Source: JAZGEG01 sp964346665
Lineage (GTDB): Archaea > Aenigmatarchaeota > Aenigmatarchaeia > QMZP01 > QMZT01
Direction of reading: 5' to 3'
Assembly: GCA_964346665.1 (NCBI GenBank)
Contig: CAYFVC010000009.1
Location: 1-28,725, forward strand
Length of the DNA: 28,725 bases
Shown one piece after another: positions 15,743 through 24,936 of the stretch. Positions within the stretch are counted from its first letter, which is position 1. Each line of letters starts with the position of its first letter. Under the pieces are notes generated by a model. That model searched no databases. It had not been told where the DNA came from and saw nothing but the letters and a program-made list of their open reading frames with translations. The position numbers and the translations under genes are program-made.

Positions 15743-17070
15743 ACGTGGAAGACATTGTAGTGAAGAAAACAAAGAGTTACGATAGGGTATGGAAGACGAG
15801 TTTTGGGGGGAGTATAGATAATAATCCGATAATCCAGAAAGGAATTATATACTTCGGGGCGCAGGATGGTTACGTTTACGGAGTGGAAGAGAAGACGGGA
15901 AAGGTTGTGTGGACTTTCAAAGCGAATGACAGGATTATAGGCTCTTCCCCGGTTTTGTTCGAAAACTCGATAATAATAGGATCGTGTGATAAAAACCTTT
16001 ATAGAATTGACATAGATAAAGGTGAACCTGTATGGATTTTCAAGACAGGAGGGGAGATATTCAGTTCACCTTTTGTTTACAATGATGTTACGTATTTCGG
16101 TTCTAGGGACGGGAATGTTTACGCTGTTGACTGTGAAACAGGCAAGGAAGTATGGAGATTCAAAACAGGAGGTGAAATAGCATCTGCACCGCTTGTTGAA
16201 AATGGAAAGGTTTACATAACATCCTACGACCACAACATGTACTGCTTGGACGCAGAAACAGGAAAAGAAGTCTGGCGCTTCGAGACAGGAGATGAGATGA
16301 TAAACAACATGCCTTTTGTTATCCAAAAAGATGTTATATACTTCGGAGGTCTCGATAGCAATTTTTATGCAGTCAATTGTGAAACGGGAAAAGAAATCTG
16401 GAGGTTCAAGGCAGGTAAATACGGAATAGGAGGAGGCAACCCTTATATACACAAAGGTGTAATTTATTTTGGTTCTAGGGACGGGGTTTTCTATGCCTTG
16501 AATATGGAAGGAAAAGAAATCTGGAGGTTCATGGCTGGCGGACCGATTATTGCACAGCAGCCAAGGATTTACAATGATATGGTAATATTCGGCTGCGAAG
16601 ACGGGAACTTGTATTTCCTAGATTTGAACGGGAAGGAAATCTGGAGATTCAGAACAGGAGGGAGAACATACGGGAAGTTCCTGCTCCATAACGGCGTAGT
16701 CTATATTGGTTCATGGGATTGTTATTTTTACGCAATAGACATCGATAAGAGAAAGGAATTGTGGAGAACTCCGACTTCGACCTTAGTTAAATCATACATA
16801 CCGCATGCGCACGCCTCCTTCGAGGTTGAGATTAAGAAGAAAACTCACATAGAAGATGTGATAAGCGAGGAGAAATACAAATCAAAGAAAGAAGAAACCG
16901 TTTCACTTTCAAGTTATCAAGTTGAGAGTGAATACGTCATGGAGAGCGAGTACAAACAAAAGAGCGATTACGATACGAACTTCGTGATTTTCGAAGGGAT
17001 AATAGAAGGTGAGGAATTATGGATATCGGATTCGAAGGTTTCGAAACATCCGATTTCGAGACTGAATTAG
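15691..17070 (+). CDS. Array propeller 2
   Basis: A 459-residue family member starting inside gene 1 (52-nt overlap). The ribosome binding site AAGGTGAGG sits six or so bases before the ATG and, in gene 1's frame, encodes part of EGEE. The same GGTGA gives an in-frame TGA in this gene's frame (15682-15684), so this ATG is the first usable start. The N-terminus is GFEGFESGFSDFEVDVED. Eight blades are recognisable; blade 1 is weaker (KVVWTFKAND). Blade 8 differs from the family, with WDCYFY instead of WDCHLY and ELWRTPTS instead of EIWRFxTS. The first hexad is SSYQVE rather than SDY. The tail ends LWISDSKVSKHPISRLN, read over the start of gene 3. Confidence 0.86.
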   Translation: MDFGFEGFESGFSDFEVDVEDIVVKKTKSYDRVWKTSFGGSIDNNPIIQKGIIYFGAQDGYVYGVEEKTGKVVWTFKANDRIIGSSPVLFENSIIIGSCDKNLYRIDIDKGEPVWIFKTGGEIFSSPFVYNDVTYFGSRDGNVYAVDCETGKEVWRFKTGGEIASAPLVENGKVYITSYDHNMYCLDAETGKEVWRFETGDEMINNMPFVIQKDVIYFGGLDSNFYAVNCETGKEIWRFKAGKYGIGGGNPYIHKGVIYFGSRDGVFYALNMEGKEIWRFMAGGPIIAQQPRIYNDMVIFGCEDGNLYFLDLNGKEIWRFRTGGRTYGKFLLHNGVVYIGSWDCYFYAIDIDKRKELWRTPTSTLVKSYIPHAHASFEVEIKKKTHIEDVISEEKYKSKKEETVSLSSYQVESEYVMESEYKQKSDYDTNFVIFEGIIEGEELWISDSKVSKHPISRLN

Positions 17071-18386
17071 AGGATGTTAGGATAGTCAAGTTCAAGAAGT
17101 TTGATAGGATGTTAGGGGTAGGGGAAGGAGGAAGCATTCAATCCACTCCCCTTATAATTAACGGTATTGTCCATTTCGGTTCCTGTGACCATTACTTCTA
17201 CGCGCTTGATTCAAAAACAGGTGAAGTCGTTTGGAAATACAAGACCGGTGGAATAATAATGTCCACCCCCTGCAGCGATGGGGAAAGGATATTTACCACA
17301 TCATATGACGGGTTTATTTACGCTCTTGATTTGAAAACTGGAAACCTCCTCTGGAGATTCAAGACCGGAGGAAAGGTATTCGGTAGCCCTTACTGCAAAG
17401 ACGGAGTTGTTTACTTTGGTTCAACTGACAAGGACGTTTACGCTGTTAGGGCTGATAGCGGAGAGGAAATCTGGAGGTTCCAAACAGGGGACGAAATTAA
17501 CGCTGCTCCGCTAGTTCATAGCAGAAGGGTTTACATAGGGTCTTACGATGAGAATGTTTACGTTCTGGATGCTGAAACAGGGAAGGAGATATGGAGGTTC
17601 AAAACAGGCGGAGAACTTTTCTGGCATTACCCTCCACTCTTGAAGGATGGAATACTCTATTTCGCTTCTTTCGATAACTACCTTTACGCTTTGGATATAA
17701 ACACCCGAAAGGTTGTCTGGAAGTTCAGAACAGGAAAATTCGGTAATGCAGGCATGCCTGTGATACACGAGAACAGAATCTATCACGGCGAAAGAGGAGG
17801 AACGTTCTACTGTCTTACAATGGATGGGAAGGAACTCTGGAGATTCGTAGCAGGAGAAACCCTGAGCCAGAGACCGTTAATTTACAATGACAGGGTTTAC
17901 TTCGGAACAGAAGATTTTAACATGTATTGTTTAACTTTGGAAGGAAAGGAGATTTGGCGTTTCAAAACAGGAGGATACCTATACAGTTCCCCCATACTTC
18001 TTGGCAATATAATATACTTCGGCTCCTGGGATTGTCACTTGTACGCCTTGGATGCGGATACGGGAAAAGAAATCTGGAGGTTCGCTACCAACACTTTGAA
18101 ACAATCCTATGAACCAGGCCCACACTGCAATTTCAGAATGGAGTTGAAGAGGGAAACCCATATAGAGGATGCAGTGAGCGAGGAAAAATATAAATCTAAA
18201 AAGAAACAGGAAACTGTATCCCTGTCGGATTATCAAATCGTAAGCGAATATAATACGGAAAGTGAGTATAAACAAAAATCAGATTACGATATAAGCTTTG
18301 TAATATTCGAAGGAATTGTGGAGGTTGATGGAATATGGACATCGGGTTCGAAACATTTGAGTCCGGATTCTCGGATTTTGAAGTAG
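17019..18386 (+). CDS. Array propeller 3
   Basis: A 455-residue family member overlapping gene 2 by 52 nt, with Shine-Dalgarno GAAGGTGAGG within gene 2. The N-terminus is GFEGFETSDFETELED. The usual FDRxWK element reads FDRMLG, so the first conserved Trp is lost in this copy. Blades 1-8 are otherwise regular; blade 3 has an unusual turn (VRADSGEEIWRF), blade 5 reads RTGKFGNAG, blade 6 lies in HGERGGTFYCLTMDGKELWRF, and blade 8 is the canonical SWDCHLYALDADTGKEIW. The linker is KYKSKKKQETVS. Hexads are SDYQIV SEYNTE SEYKQK SDYDIS. After FEGIVE the tail reads VDGIWTSGSKHLSPDSRILK, nearly the same ending as gene 1, since genes 2 and 4 start alike. Confidence 0.86.
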   Translation: MDIGFEGFETSDFETELEDVRIVKFKKFDRMLGVGEGGSIQSTPLIINGIVHFGSCDHYFYALDSKTGEVVWKYKTGGIIMSTPCSDGERIFTTSYDGFIYALDLKTGNLLWRFKTGGKVFGSPYCKDGVVYFGSTDKDVYAVRADSGEEIWRFQTGDEINAAPLVHSRRVYIGSYDENVYVLDAETGKEIWRFKTGGELFWHYPPLLKDGILYFASFDNYLYALDINTRKVVWKFRTGKFGNAGMPVIHENRIYHGERGGTFYCLTMDGKELWRFVAGETLSQRPLIYNDRVYFGTEDFNMYCLTLEGKEIWRFKTGGYLYSSPILLGNIIYFGSWDCHLYALDADTGKEIWRFATNTLKQSYEPGPHCNFRMELKRETHIEDAVSEEKYKSKKKQETVSLSDYQIVSEYNTESEYKQKSDYDISFVIFEGIVEVDGIWTSGSKHLSPDSRILK

Positions 18387-19702
18387 ACGTGGAAGAGGTA
18401 ACTGTTAGGAGAACAAAGAAATTCGACAGGATGTGGAGATTCACATTCGGGGGAAGTATAATTTTCTCTGAGCTGAAAAAAGGCGTACTTTATTTCGGCG
18501 CCTGCGATTATTACGTTTACTCGGTTGATGCTTCCACAGGAAAGGAGATCTGGAAATTCAAGACAGGTGATAAAATTACTGCACAGCCACTGGTTGAAGA
18601 TAATGTCCTATATGTGGGATCTCATGACTTGAAATTCTACGCTATCAACGCGAGGAGCGGTGAAAAAATCTGGGTATTTAATGCAGGTTCTGAAATATTC
18701 TCTAAATGCTACCTGCATAAAGGCAAAGTTTACTTCGGCTGCAGGAACGGAACTTTCTTCTGCCTTGATGCAGAGACAGGTAAGGAAGTGTGGAGATTCA
18801 AAACAGGCAATGAAATAGTTTTTGCCTCCATCGCCTCCGGTAATAAGGTTTTATTTGGCTCCTTTGACAATTTCTTTTACTGCCTCGATGCGGATACGGG
18901 AAAAGAAATCTGGAGGTTCAAGACCGGTGATATCGTACATGCCGACACTCCTCCTTTCATACTTGACAACGTGATATACTTCGCTTCATTTGACAACAAC
19001 CTCTATGCAGTAGACATCTCAACAGGAAAAGAGATATGGAGATTTAGAACAGGAAAGTACGGTAATGCAACATCCCCAATTATCAAAGACGGTATCATTT
19101 ACCATGTAACAAGAGACGGAAATCTTTACGCCATATCTATGGAAGGAAAGGAGATATGGAGGTTTAAAACAGGAGGCTTTCTTGAGGGCTTACCTTTAGT
19201 TCACAACAACAGGATATACATCACTTGTGAAGACTGGAATGTTTATTGTCTTGACATGAATGGCAAGGAATTGTGGAGGTTTAAGGCCAGCGGTCCTTTA
19301 TATGACTCTCCAAAGGTATATGGTGGTATTTTATTCACGGCTTCGTGGGATTGTCATCTTTACGCGATAAACCCGACAGACGGGAAGGAGATTTGGAGAT
19401 TCGCTACATCAACAATTACTCCTTCAAAAGCTCCACCCGCGTTCGAGTGGTTCGAGGTTGAGATAAAGAAAACATCCTCAGTAGAGGAGGCAGCTGATAA
19501 AGACAAGTATAAAACAAAGAACGGAGAATCAGTTTCACTTTCGGAATATCACGTAAAAAGCGAATACGCTAGTGAGAGCGAGTATAAACAGAAGAGTGAT
19601 TACGATACGAACTTCGTGATTTTCGAAGATATAATGGAAGGTGAGGAAATATGGGAATCGGATTCGAGGGATTTGAAACCTCAGACTTTGATGTCGAACT
19701 AG
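18335..19702 (+). CDS. Array propeller 4
   Basis: A 455-residue member overlapping gene 3 by 52 nt. Its ribosome site is GGAGGT (18320-18325), about nine bases before the ATG, a different register from the GGTGAGG used at most junctions. The N-terminus is GFETFESGFSDFEVDVEE, matching gene 2. Blade 2 is irregular (INARSGEKIWVFNAGSE). Blade 5 is canonical (RTGKYGNAT), blade 6 is YHVTRDGNLYAISMEGKEIW, and blade 8 is ASWDCHLYAINPTDGKEIW. The linker is DKYKTKNGESVS, less lysine-rich than the others. Hexads are SEYHVK SEYASE SEYKQK SDYDTN. The tail ends IWESDSRDLKPQTLMSN, read over the start of gene 5. Confidence 0.86.
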   Translation: MDIGFETFESGFSDFEVDVEEVTVRRTKKFDRMWRFTFGGSIIFSELKKGVLYFGACDYYVYSVDASTGKEIWKFKTGDKITAQPLVEDNVLYVGSHDLKFYAINARSGEKIWVFNAGSEIFSKCYLHKGKVYFGCRNGTFFCLDAETGKEVWRFKTGNEIVFASIASGNKVLFGSFDNFFYCLDADTGKEIWRFKTGDIVHADTPPFILDNVIYFASFDNNLYAVDISTGKEIWRFRTGKYGNATSPIIKDGIIYHVTRDGNLYAISMEGKEIWRFKTGGFLEGLPLVHNNRIYITCEDWNVYCLDMNGKELWRFKASGPLYDSPKVYGGILFTASWDCHLYAINPTDGKEIWRFATSTITPSKAPPAFEWFEVEIKKTSSVEEAADKDKYKTKNGESVSLSEYHVKSEYASESEYKQKSDYDTNFVIFEDIMEGEEIWESDSRDLKPQTLMSN

Positions 19703-21027
19703 AGGACTTGGAAGTTAATAGGACAAAAAAGTTCGACCGGATGTGGGAGGTCGGATTCGGTGGAAGTATTAATAACGGCCCCACACTGGTAGACGGAATT
19801 TTGTATTTCGGGGCCATGGACGCTTACGTATACGCCGTCGACTCCGTGACAGGAAAGGAAGTGTGGAAGTTCAAGACAGGAGACGGCATATGCGAGAGCA
19901 CACCTGCCGTTTCTGATGGAGTTTTGTACATAGGATCTTTCGATCACAACATTTACGCCTTGGATGCGAAAACAGGCGAATTCAAATGGGCCTTCAGAAC
20001 AGGCGGAAAAATAGACGCTTCACCTGTTGTCTCGGAAGGTATAGTTTATGTAGGATCGAGAGACTCGAATGTTTATGCTGTTGATGCAAAAACAGGGAAG
20101 GAGAAGTGGAGGTTCAAAACCGGAGACGAGATAGCCTCGGCTCCTACAGTCCACGGGAACATGGTATTCAACGGTTCCTTCGACAAGAACTTCTACTGCC
20201 TTGACAAGAAAACCGGGAAAGAGATCTGGAGATTCAAGACAGGAGGGGAAATACACAACGACAGGCCCTTCCTAGTAAGGGAAGGAAGAATATATTTCAC
20301 GTCCTTTGACAGCTACCTTTACTGCGTTGATTTCGGGACAGGAAAGGAAATATGGAGGTTCAAAACCGGGAAGTACGGCAATGCAGGTAGCCCTGTTTAC
20401 CATAATGGAGTTATATATCACGGCTCAAGGGACGGTATATTCTACGCGATTGATGATAAAACGGGTAAAGAGATATGGAGGTTCAGATCCGAAAGGGACG
20501 AAGCAATAGACGCAATACCGCTCGTCTACAAGGACAGAATTTACTTCGGGTCTGGAGATTCAAACTTCTACTGCCTTGATCTGAACGGCAAGGAAATATG
20601 GAGGTTCAGGGCATCCTACAATATTTACACATCTCCAGTTGTCTTCAACAACACCATATTCTTCAATTCAATGGACTGCCATTTATACGCCCTGGACGCG
20701 GATACAGGAGAGGAGGTATGGAGGTTCGCGACTTCAACCCTTACCATCTCGCCACTACCGCCTCCATACGAGTCTTTCAAGTTGGAGGTCAGCAAGTCAG
20801 GCGTGTCTGAGGGAGTGGAAGCCAAAGAAAAGTACAAGAAAAAGAAAGAGGAAACCGTTTCCTTGTCTGATTACCACGTAACCAGCGAGTATGATACGGA
20901 TATCGAATACAAACAAAAATCCGATTATGATGTGGAATTGGTTTTATTTGAAGGCATTTTAGAAGGTGAGGAGTTATGGATATTGGATTCGAAGGATTTG
21001 AAACCTCAGACTTTGACACAGAAATAG
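19651..21027 (+). CDS. Array propeller 5
   Basis: A 458-residue member overlapping gene 4 by 52 nt, behind GGAAGGTGAGG. The N-terminus starts MGIGFEGFETSDFDVELED; Gly replaces the usual Asp at position 2. Blade 6 keeps the longer turn (AIDDKTGKEIWRFRSERDE), as in the lone copy at 1952-3340, while blade 7 has the short form (DLNGKEIWRF). Blade 8 reads FNSMDCHLYALDADTGEEVW, with Met replacing the Trp of SWDCH. Hexads are SDYHVT SEYDTD IEYKQK SDYDVE; the third has lost its Ser. The tail ends LWILDSKDLKPQTLTQK, read over the start of gene 6. Confidence 0.86.
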   Translation: MGIGFEGFETSDFDVELEDLEVNRTKKFDRMWEVGFGGSINNGPTLVDGILYFGAMDAYVYAVDSVTGKEVWKFKTGDGICESTPAVSDGVLYIGSFDHNIYALDAKTGEFKWAFRTGGKIDASPVVSEGIVYVGSRDSNVYAVDAKTGKEKWRFKTGDEIASAPTVHGNMVFNGSFDKNFYCLDKKTGKEIWRFKTGGEIHNDRPFLVREGRIYFTSFDSYLYCVDFGTGKEIWRFKTGKYGNAGSPVYHNGVIYHGSRDGIFYAIDDKTGKEIWRFRSERDEAIDAIPLVYKDRIYFGSGDSNFYCLDLNGKEIWRFRASYNIYTSPVVFNNTIFFNSMDCHLYALDADTGEEVWRFATSTLTISPLPPPYESFKLEVSKSGVSEGVEAKEKYKKKKEETVSLSDYHVTSEYDTDIEYKQKSDYDVELVLFEGILEGEELWILDSKDLKPQTLTQK

Positions 21028-22331
21028 AGGATTTGGAAGTCAAGAAAGTCGGGAAGTTCGACAGGGTATGGAGAATCATTCACGGAGGCAGCATAACACA
21101 AAGTCTACTCCATGAAAATATTTTGTATTTTTCTGCTGCCGATTCCTTTATCTACGCATTTGATGCAGATACGGGTGAAGAGATATGGAGGTTCAAGGGT
21201 GGTGACGTTTTCATGTGTACCCTAGGGATATACAAGGGGAAACTATACACGGGTTCGTATGATGGTTATTTTTACTGTTTTGACAAGGATAAAGGCGAAG
21301 TTATATGGAAGTTCAAAACAGGCGGAAAAGTAGGAAGCGGACCTGTTTTTGCGGATAACATTGTTTACTTCTCTTCAAAAGACCATTTTGTCTACGCACT
21401 TGATGCAGATACGGGTGAAGAAATCTGGAGATACAGGGCAGGGGACGAGATGATGTCAGTCCCGAAGATTTTCAAGGAAAAATTATTTGTGACATGTTTT
21501 GACGGAAACCTTTATTGTATTGACAGAAATACAGGGAAGGAAATCTGGAGATTCAAGAGCGGGGCGGAGGCGCACAACGATGTTGATATTCTCGTATATA
21601 GAGATATGGTATTCTTCGCTTCTTTTGACGGATATCTTTATGCCGTGGACATTTCGAATGGAAAAGAGGTGTGGAGATACAGGGCGGCGAAATTCGGTTG
21701 TGGTAACGCTCCTGTCGAGCATAATGATGTTTTGTATTACGGAACAAGGGATGGTTATCTCGTCGCATTGACACCTGAAGGTAAGGAGATATGGAAATTC
21801 AAAACAGGCGGAATTATTGAAGGACTTCCGGTAATACATGACAACAAAATATACATAGGGTCAGAGGACACCTTTTTGTATGTTCTTGATATGGACGGAA
21901 ATGAGTTATGGAGGTTCAAGACAAATGGTTTCATATACGACACTCCGAAAATAAGAGGCAATTTGGTTTACTTTGGTTCTTGGGATTGTCATGTATATGC
22001 AATCGATATAAATACACATAAGGAAGTATGGAGAGCGGATGCAAGTACTCTTGTTCAGGCAACAATCCCCCCTTCAGGAGCGGAGTTCGAGATTCAAGTT
22101 AAAAAATCAGAAATATCTGAAGAGTTAGGAAAAAAAGATAAGTACAAAGAGAAGAAAGGGGAGACAGTCTCTCTTTCCGATTACCAAATTGAAAGCGAGT
22201 ATTCAAGTGAATCTGAATACAAGCAGAAATCGGATTATGATGTGCAGTGGATTTTGTTTGAAGGAATTATGGAGGTCGAAGAAGTATGGACTTCGGGTTC
22301 GAGAGTTTCGAGACTAGAGAGTTTGATGTAG
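20976..22331 (+). CDS. Array propeller 6
   Basis: A 451-residue member overlapping gene 5 by 52 nt, with AGAAGGTGAGG as ribosome site. The N-terminus is GFEGFETSDFDTEIED. Blade 3 has WRYRAGDE and blade 5 has WRYRAAKFGCGN, a changed form of the GKYGN signature. Blade 8 keeps SWDCHVYAIDINTHKEVW but loses the following Arg-Phe (WRADAST). The linker is DKYKEKKGETVS. Hexads are SDYQIE SEYSSE SEYKQK SDYDVQ. The overlap with gene 7 is only 46 nt: the stop comes two codons earlier, from the GTAGAA of gene 7's VE codons. The tail ends VWTSGSRVSRLESLM. Confidence 0.86.
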   Translation: MDIGFEGFETSDFDTEIEDLEVKKVGKFDRVWRIIHGGSITQSLLHENILYFSAADSFIYAFDADTGEEIWRFKGGDVFMCTLGIYKGKLYTGSYDGYFYCFDKDKGEVIWKFKTGGKVGSGPVFADNIVYFSSKDHFVYALDADTGEEIWRYRAGDEMMSVPKIFKEKLFVTCFDGNLYCIDRNTGKEIWRFKSGAEAHNDVDILVYRDMVFFASFDGYLYAVDISNGKEVWRYRAAKFGCGNAPVEHNDVLYYGTRDGYLVALTPEGKEIWKFKTGGIIEGLPVIHDNKIYIGSEDTFLYVLDMDGNELWRFKTNGFIYDTPKIRGNLVYFGSWDCHVYAIDINTHKEVWRADASTLVQATIPPSGAEFEIQVKKSEISEELGKKDKYKEKKGETVSLSDYQIESEYSSESEYKQKSDYDVQWILFEGIMEVEEVWTSGSRVSRLESLM

Positions 22332-23641
22332 AAATAGAAGATGTTGTAGTTAAGAGGACAAAAAGATTCGAAAGGCTATGGAAGATAGGTGAAGGCGGAA
22401 GCATAAGCTTTTCCAGAATGCATAATGGAATATTATATTTCGGTGCAGCTGATGAATATTTCTATTCGGTAGACATTAAAACCGGTAAAGAACTCTGGAG
22501 ATTCAAAACAGGAGGAGTCATTACAGGAAGACCTGCGGTTGTGAATGACAGGGTCTTTTTCACATCTTTTGACCAAAACTGCTACGCCCTCGATATCGAA
22601 ACAGGAAAAGAAGTGTGGAGGTTCCGAGCGAAGGCTGAAATGTTTGATGGGCCTGCATACAGTAAAGGAATTCTCATAATAGGGACAAAGGGAGGATACA
22701 TACACGGATTGGATGCAACAAACGGGAAGGAAATATGGATGTTCAAAAGTGGAGATGATATACTATCTTCAGCCACTATTCATGAAGGCAGGGCTTTCAT
22801 AGGTTCTGGAGATTCGAACTTTTATTGTCTTGATTCAAAAACAGGAGAAGAGATATGGCGTTTCAAAACAGGTGATTTGATTCACAATGACCTCGAGATT
22901 CCAATAATAGGTAACAGGATTTTCTTCAGTTCTTTCGACTGCAACGTGTATTGCCTAGACCATGGGACAGGTAAAGAAATCTGGAGATTCAGAACAGGCA
23001 AGTACGGAATTTCAGAACCTCCTGTACATCACAAAGGTGTTCTATACCAGGGAACGAGAGACGGAATATTGTATGCGCTTTCCCTTGAAGGAAAGGAAAT
23101 TTGGAGATACAAAACAGGCGGACTTCTTACCCAAGTTATCGTGGTTTCTGATAAGCTTTACTTTGGTTCGGAAGACGGGTATTTCCGATGCCTGAGTTTG
23201 GATGGAAAAGAGGTATGGAGGTTCAAGATAGAAGGTATGATGTGGGATAAGCCTTCTCACTGGAAAGGTCAAATTGTTTTTGGAACTTGGAGTTGTCATG
23301 TTCACAGTCTTGATGCATTAACAGGAGAAGAGATTTGGAGATTCACCACAAGCAATAAAACACCATCTTCATTACTTCCTGCTTATGAGGCTTTCAGCAC
23401 CGAGATAAAGAAAGAAACACACATAGACGAAGCTGTCAAAGAAAGCAAATACAAAAAGAAGAAGGAAGAAAGCGTATCTCTTTCAGATTATCAAATCGAG
23501 AGCGAATACCACATGGAATCAGAATACAAGCAGAAGTCGGATTATGATACGAGTCTTGTTATATTTGAAGGAATTATGGAGGATATGATATGGACTTCGG
23601 ATTTGAAGGTTTCGAGGCCGAGCTTGAGGATTTCGAAGTGA
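22286..23641 (+). CDS. Array propeller 7
   Basis: A 451-residue member overlapping gene 6 by 46 nt, with ribosome site GGAGGT (22271-22276). The N-terminus is GFESFETREFDVEIED. Blade 3 reads TNGKEIWMFKSGDD, with Met for Arg. Blade 5 is RTGKYGISEP. Blade 8 is unusual: GTWSCHVHSLDALTGEEIW, with Ser for Asp and an extra His. The linker is KYKKKKEESVS. Hexads are SDYQIE SEYHME SEYKQK SDYDTS. The region before the overlap is shorter (FEGIMEDMIW), lacking EGEE. The tail ends SDLKVSRPSLRISK, closing at a TGA from gene 8's GTGAAG codons. Confidence 0.86.
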   Translation: MDFGFESFETREFDVEIEDVVVKRTKRFERLWKIGEGGSISFSRMHNGILYFGAADEYFYSVDIKTGKELWRFKTGGVITGRPAVVNDRVFFTSFDQNCYALDIETGKEVWRFRAKAEMFDGPAYSKGILIIGTKGGYIHGLDATNGKEIWMFKSGDDILSSATIHEGRAFIGSGDSNFYCLDSKTGEEIWRFKTGDLIHNDLEIPIIGNRIFFSSFDCNVYCLDHGTGKEIWRFRTGKYGISEPPVHHKGVLYQGTRDGILYALSLEGKEIWRYKTGGLLTQVIVVSDKLYFGSEDGYFRCLSLDGKEVWRFKIEGMMWDKPSHWKGQIVFGTWSCHVHSLDALTGEEIWRFTTSNKTPSSLLPAYEAFSTEIKKETHIDEAVKESKYKKKKEESVSLSDYQIESEYHMESEYKQKSDYDTSLVIFEGIMEDMIWTSDLKVSRPSLRISK

Positions 23642-24936
23642 AGAAGGTCAAGAAATTCAAAAGGATATGGTCCGCAACAGAAGGAGGTTCAATTGTCAGG
23701 ACAACCCTTCTGGGGGACAAACTATACTGGGGCTCTTTCGACGGTTATACTTACGCCCTGAATATAGAGAGCAAAAAGCTGTTATGGAAAACAAAGCTTG
23801 GCAATTTGATTGATTCTTCCCCTGTTTGTGCTGAAGGTTTGCTTTACATAGGAGGCAGAGATGGTAATTTTTATTGCATAGAGGCTTTGAGAGGGAGGAT
23901 AGTCTGGAGATATAAGATGGGAGGAGCGATGGCGGGGTATTCTGGAGTTAAGGAAGGCATAGTGTACACATCCTCTCAGGATTCTAACTTTTACGCTTTT
24001 GATGCAAAAAAAGGTGAAGTTATCTGGAAGTTCAAGACTGGGGACGAGATGTGCTGCACCCCAGGTTTCTATAAAAACATGGTGATATTCGGCTCTTTCG
24101 ATGGTAATGCTTATTGTGTGAATGCGAAGACGGGCAAAGAAATGTGGAGGTTCAAGACAGGCGCTGAAGTGTTCGACCCCGTACAACTGACGATTCACGA
24201 AAACATTGTTTTCGTTCCCTCTTTCGACAGCTATCTTTATGCTTTAAACGTTGAAACAGCTGAGGAAATCTGGAAATCCAAACTCGGGAACTATGGAGTT
24301 GCCATGTCCCCGACAATCGTGAATGAAAGGATTTATATAGGAGCGAGGGACGGAAACTTCTACTGCCTGGATATGAACGGAAAAGAAATCTGGAGGTTCC
24401 GAACCAGTGGGGTTGTTGAATCAAAAGCCGTCATAAGAGAGGGAAGAATATATTTTGGTTCAGAGGACGGCAACATTTACTGTCTAAATCTCGAAGGAAA
24501 AGAGGTATGGAGATTTAAGGTTGACGGTCAGATTTGGGATGAACCTAAGATATACAAAGATAAGCTTATCTTCGGGGCTGTTGACTGCAGGGTTCACTAC
24601 CTTGACCTTGAAACAGGAAAGGAATTGTGGAACATGCAGACCAGCACATTGAGAAAATCCATTTGGTCGCACCCTTACGAGATGTTCAAGGTTGAAATCA
24701 AAAAGGAAACGCATATAGAAGAAGCAGTGAAAGAAAGCAAGTACAAGAAGAAAAAAGAGGAAACGGTTTCTCTTAGTGACTACCATGTAGAAAGCGAGTA
24801 CTCGAGCGAAACTGAATATAAAACAAAATCTGATTACGATGTTCAATGGGTTTTGTTTGAAGGTATATTGGAAGGTGAGGAAATATGGATATCTGGTTCG
24901 AGGGATTTGAAACCCCGGACTTTGACACAGAATTAG
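23590..24936 (+). CDS. Array propeller 8, most divergent copy
   Basis: A 448-residue member overlapping gene 7 by 52 nt; its ribosome site is GGAGGAT (23578-23584). The N-terminus is shortened: MDFGFEGF runs directly into EAELEDFEV, lacking the central TSDFD. Several blades depart from consensus: NIESKKLLWKTKLGN, EALRGRIVWRYKMGG, and blade 5 TAEEIWKSKLGNYG. Blade 8 reads GAVDCRVHYLDLETGKELWNMQTST, with the SWDCH motif largely lost. The tail hexads are still intact (SDYHVE SEYSSE TEYKTK SDYDVQ), so the C-terminal element is conserved more strictly than the propeller. The tail ends IWISGSRDLKPRTLTQN, read over the start of gene 9. Confidence 0.86.
   Translation: MDFGFEGFEAELEDFEVKKVKKFKRIWSATEGGSIVRTTLLGDKLYWGSFDGYTYALNIESKKLLWKTKLGNLIDSSPVCAEGLLYIGGRDGNFYCIEALRGRIVWRYKMGGAMAGYSGVKEGIVYTSSQDSNFYAFDAKKGEVIWKFKTGDEMCCTPGFYKNMVIFGSFDGNAYCVNAKTGKEMWRFKTGAEVFDPVQLTIHENIVFVPSFDSYLYALNVETAEEIWKSKLGNYGVAMSPTIVNERIYIGARDGNFYCLDMNGKEIWRFRTSGVVESKAVIREGRIYFGSEDGNIYCLNLEGKEVWRFKVDGQIWDEPKIYKDKLIFGAVDCRVHYLDLETGKELWNMQTSTLRKSIWSHPYEMFKVEIKKETHIEEAVKESKYKKKKEETVSLSDYHVESEYSSETEYKTKSDYDVQWVLFEGILEGEEIWISGSRDLKPRTLTQN

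Noticed and set aside
15691..24936. Programmed frameshifting at the overlaps producing a giant fused multi-propeller protein
   Set aside because: Downstream frames have good ribosome sites and ATGs, and at the GGTGAGG junctions an in-frame stop lies just before the ATG. I saw no convincing slippery heptamer at the junctions I examined. Independent initiation is simpler.
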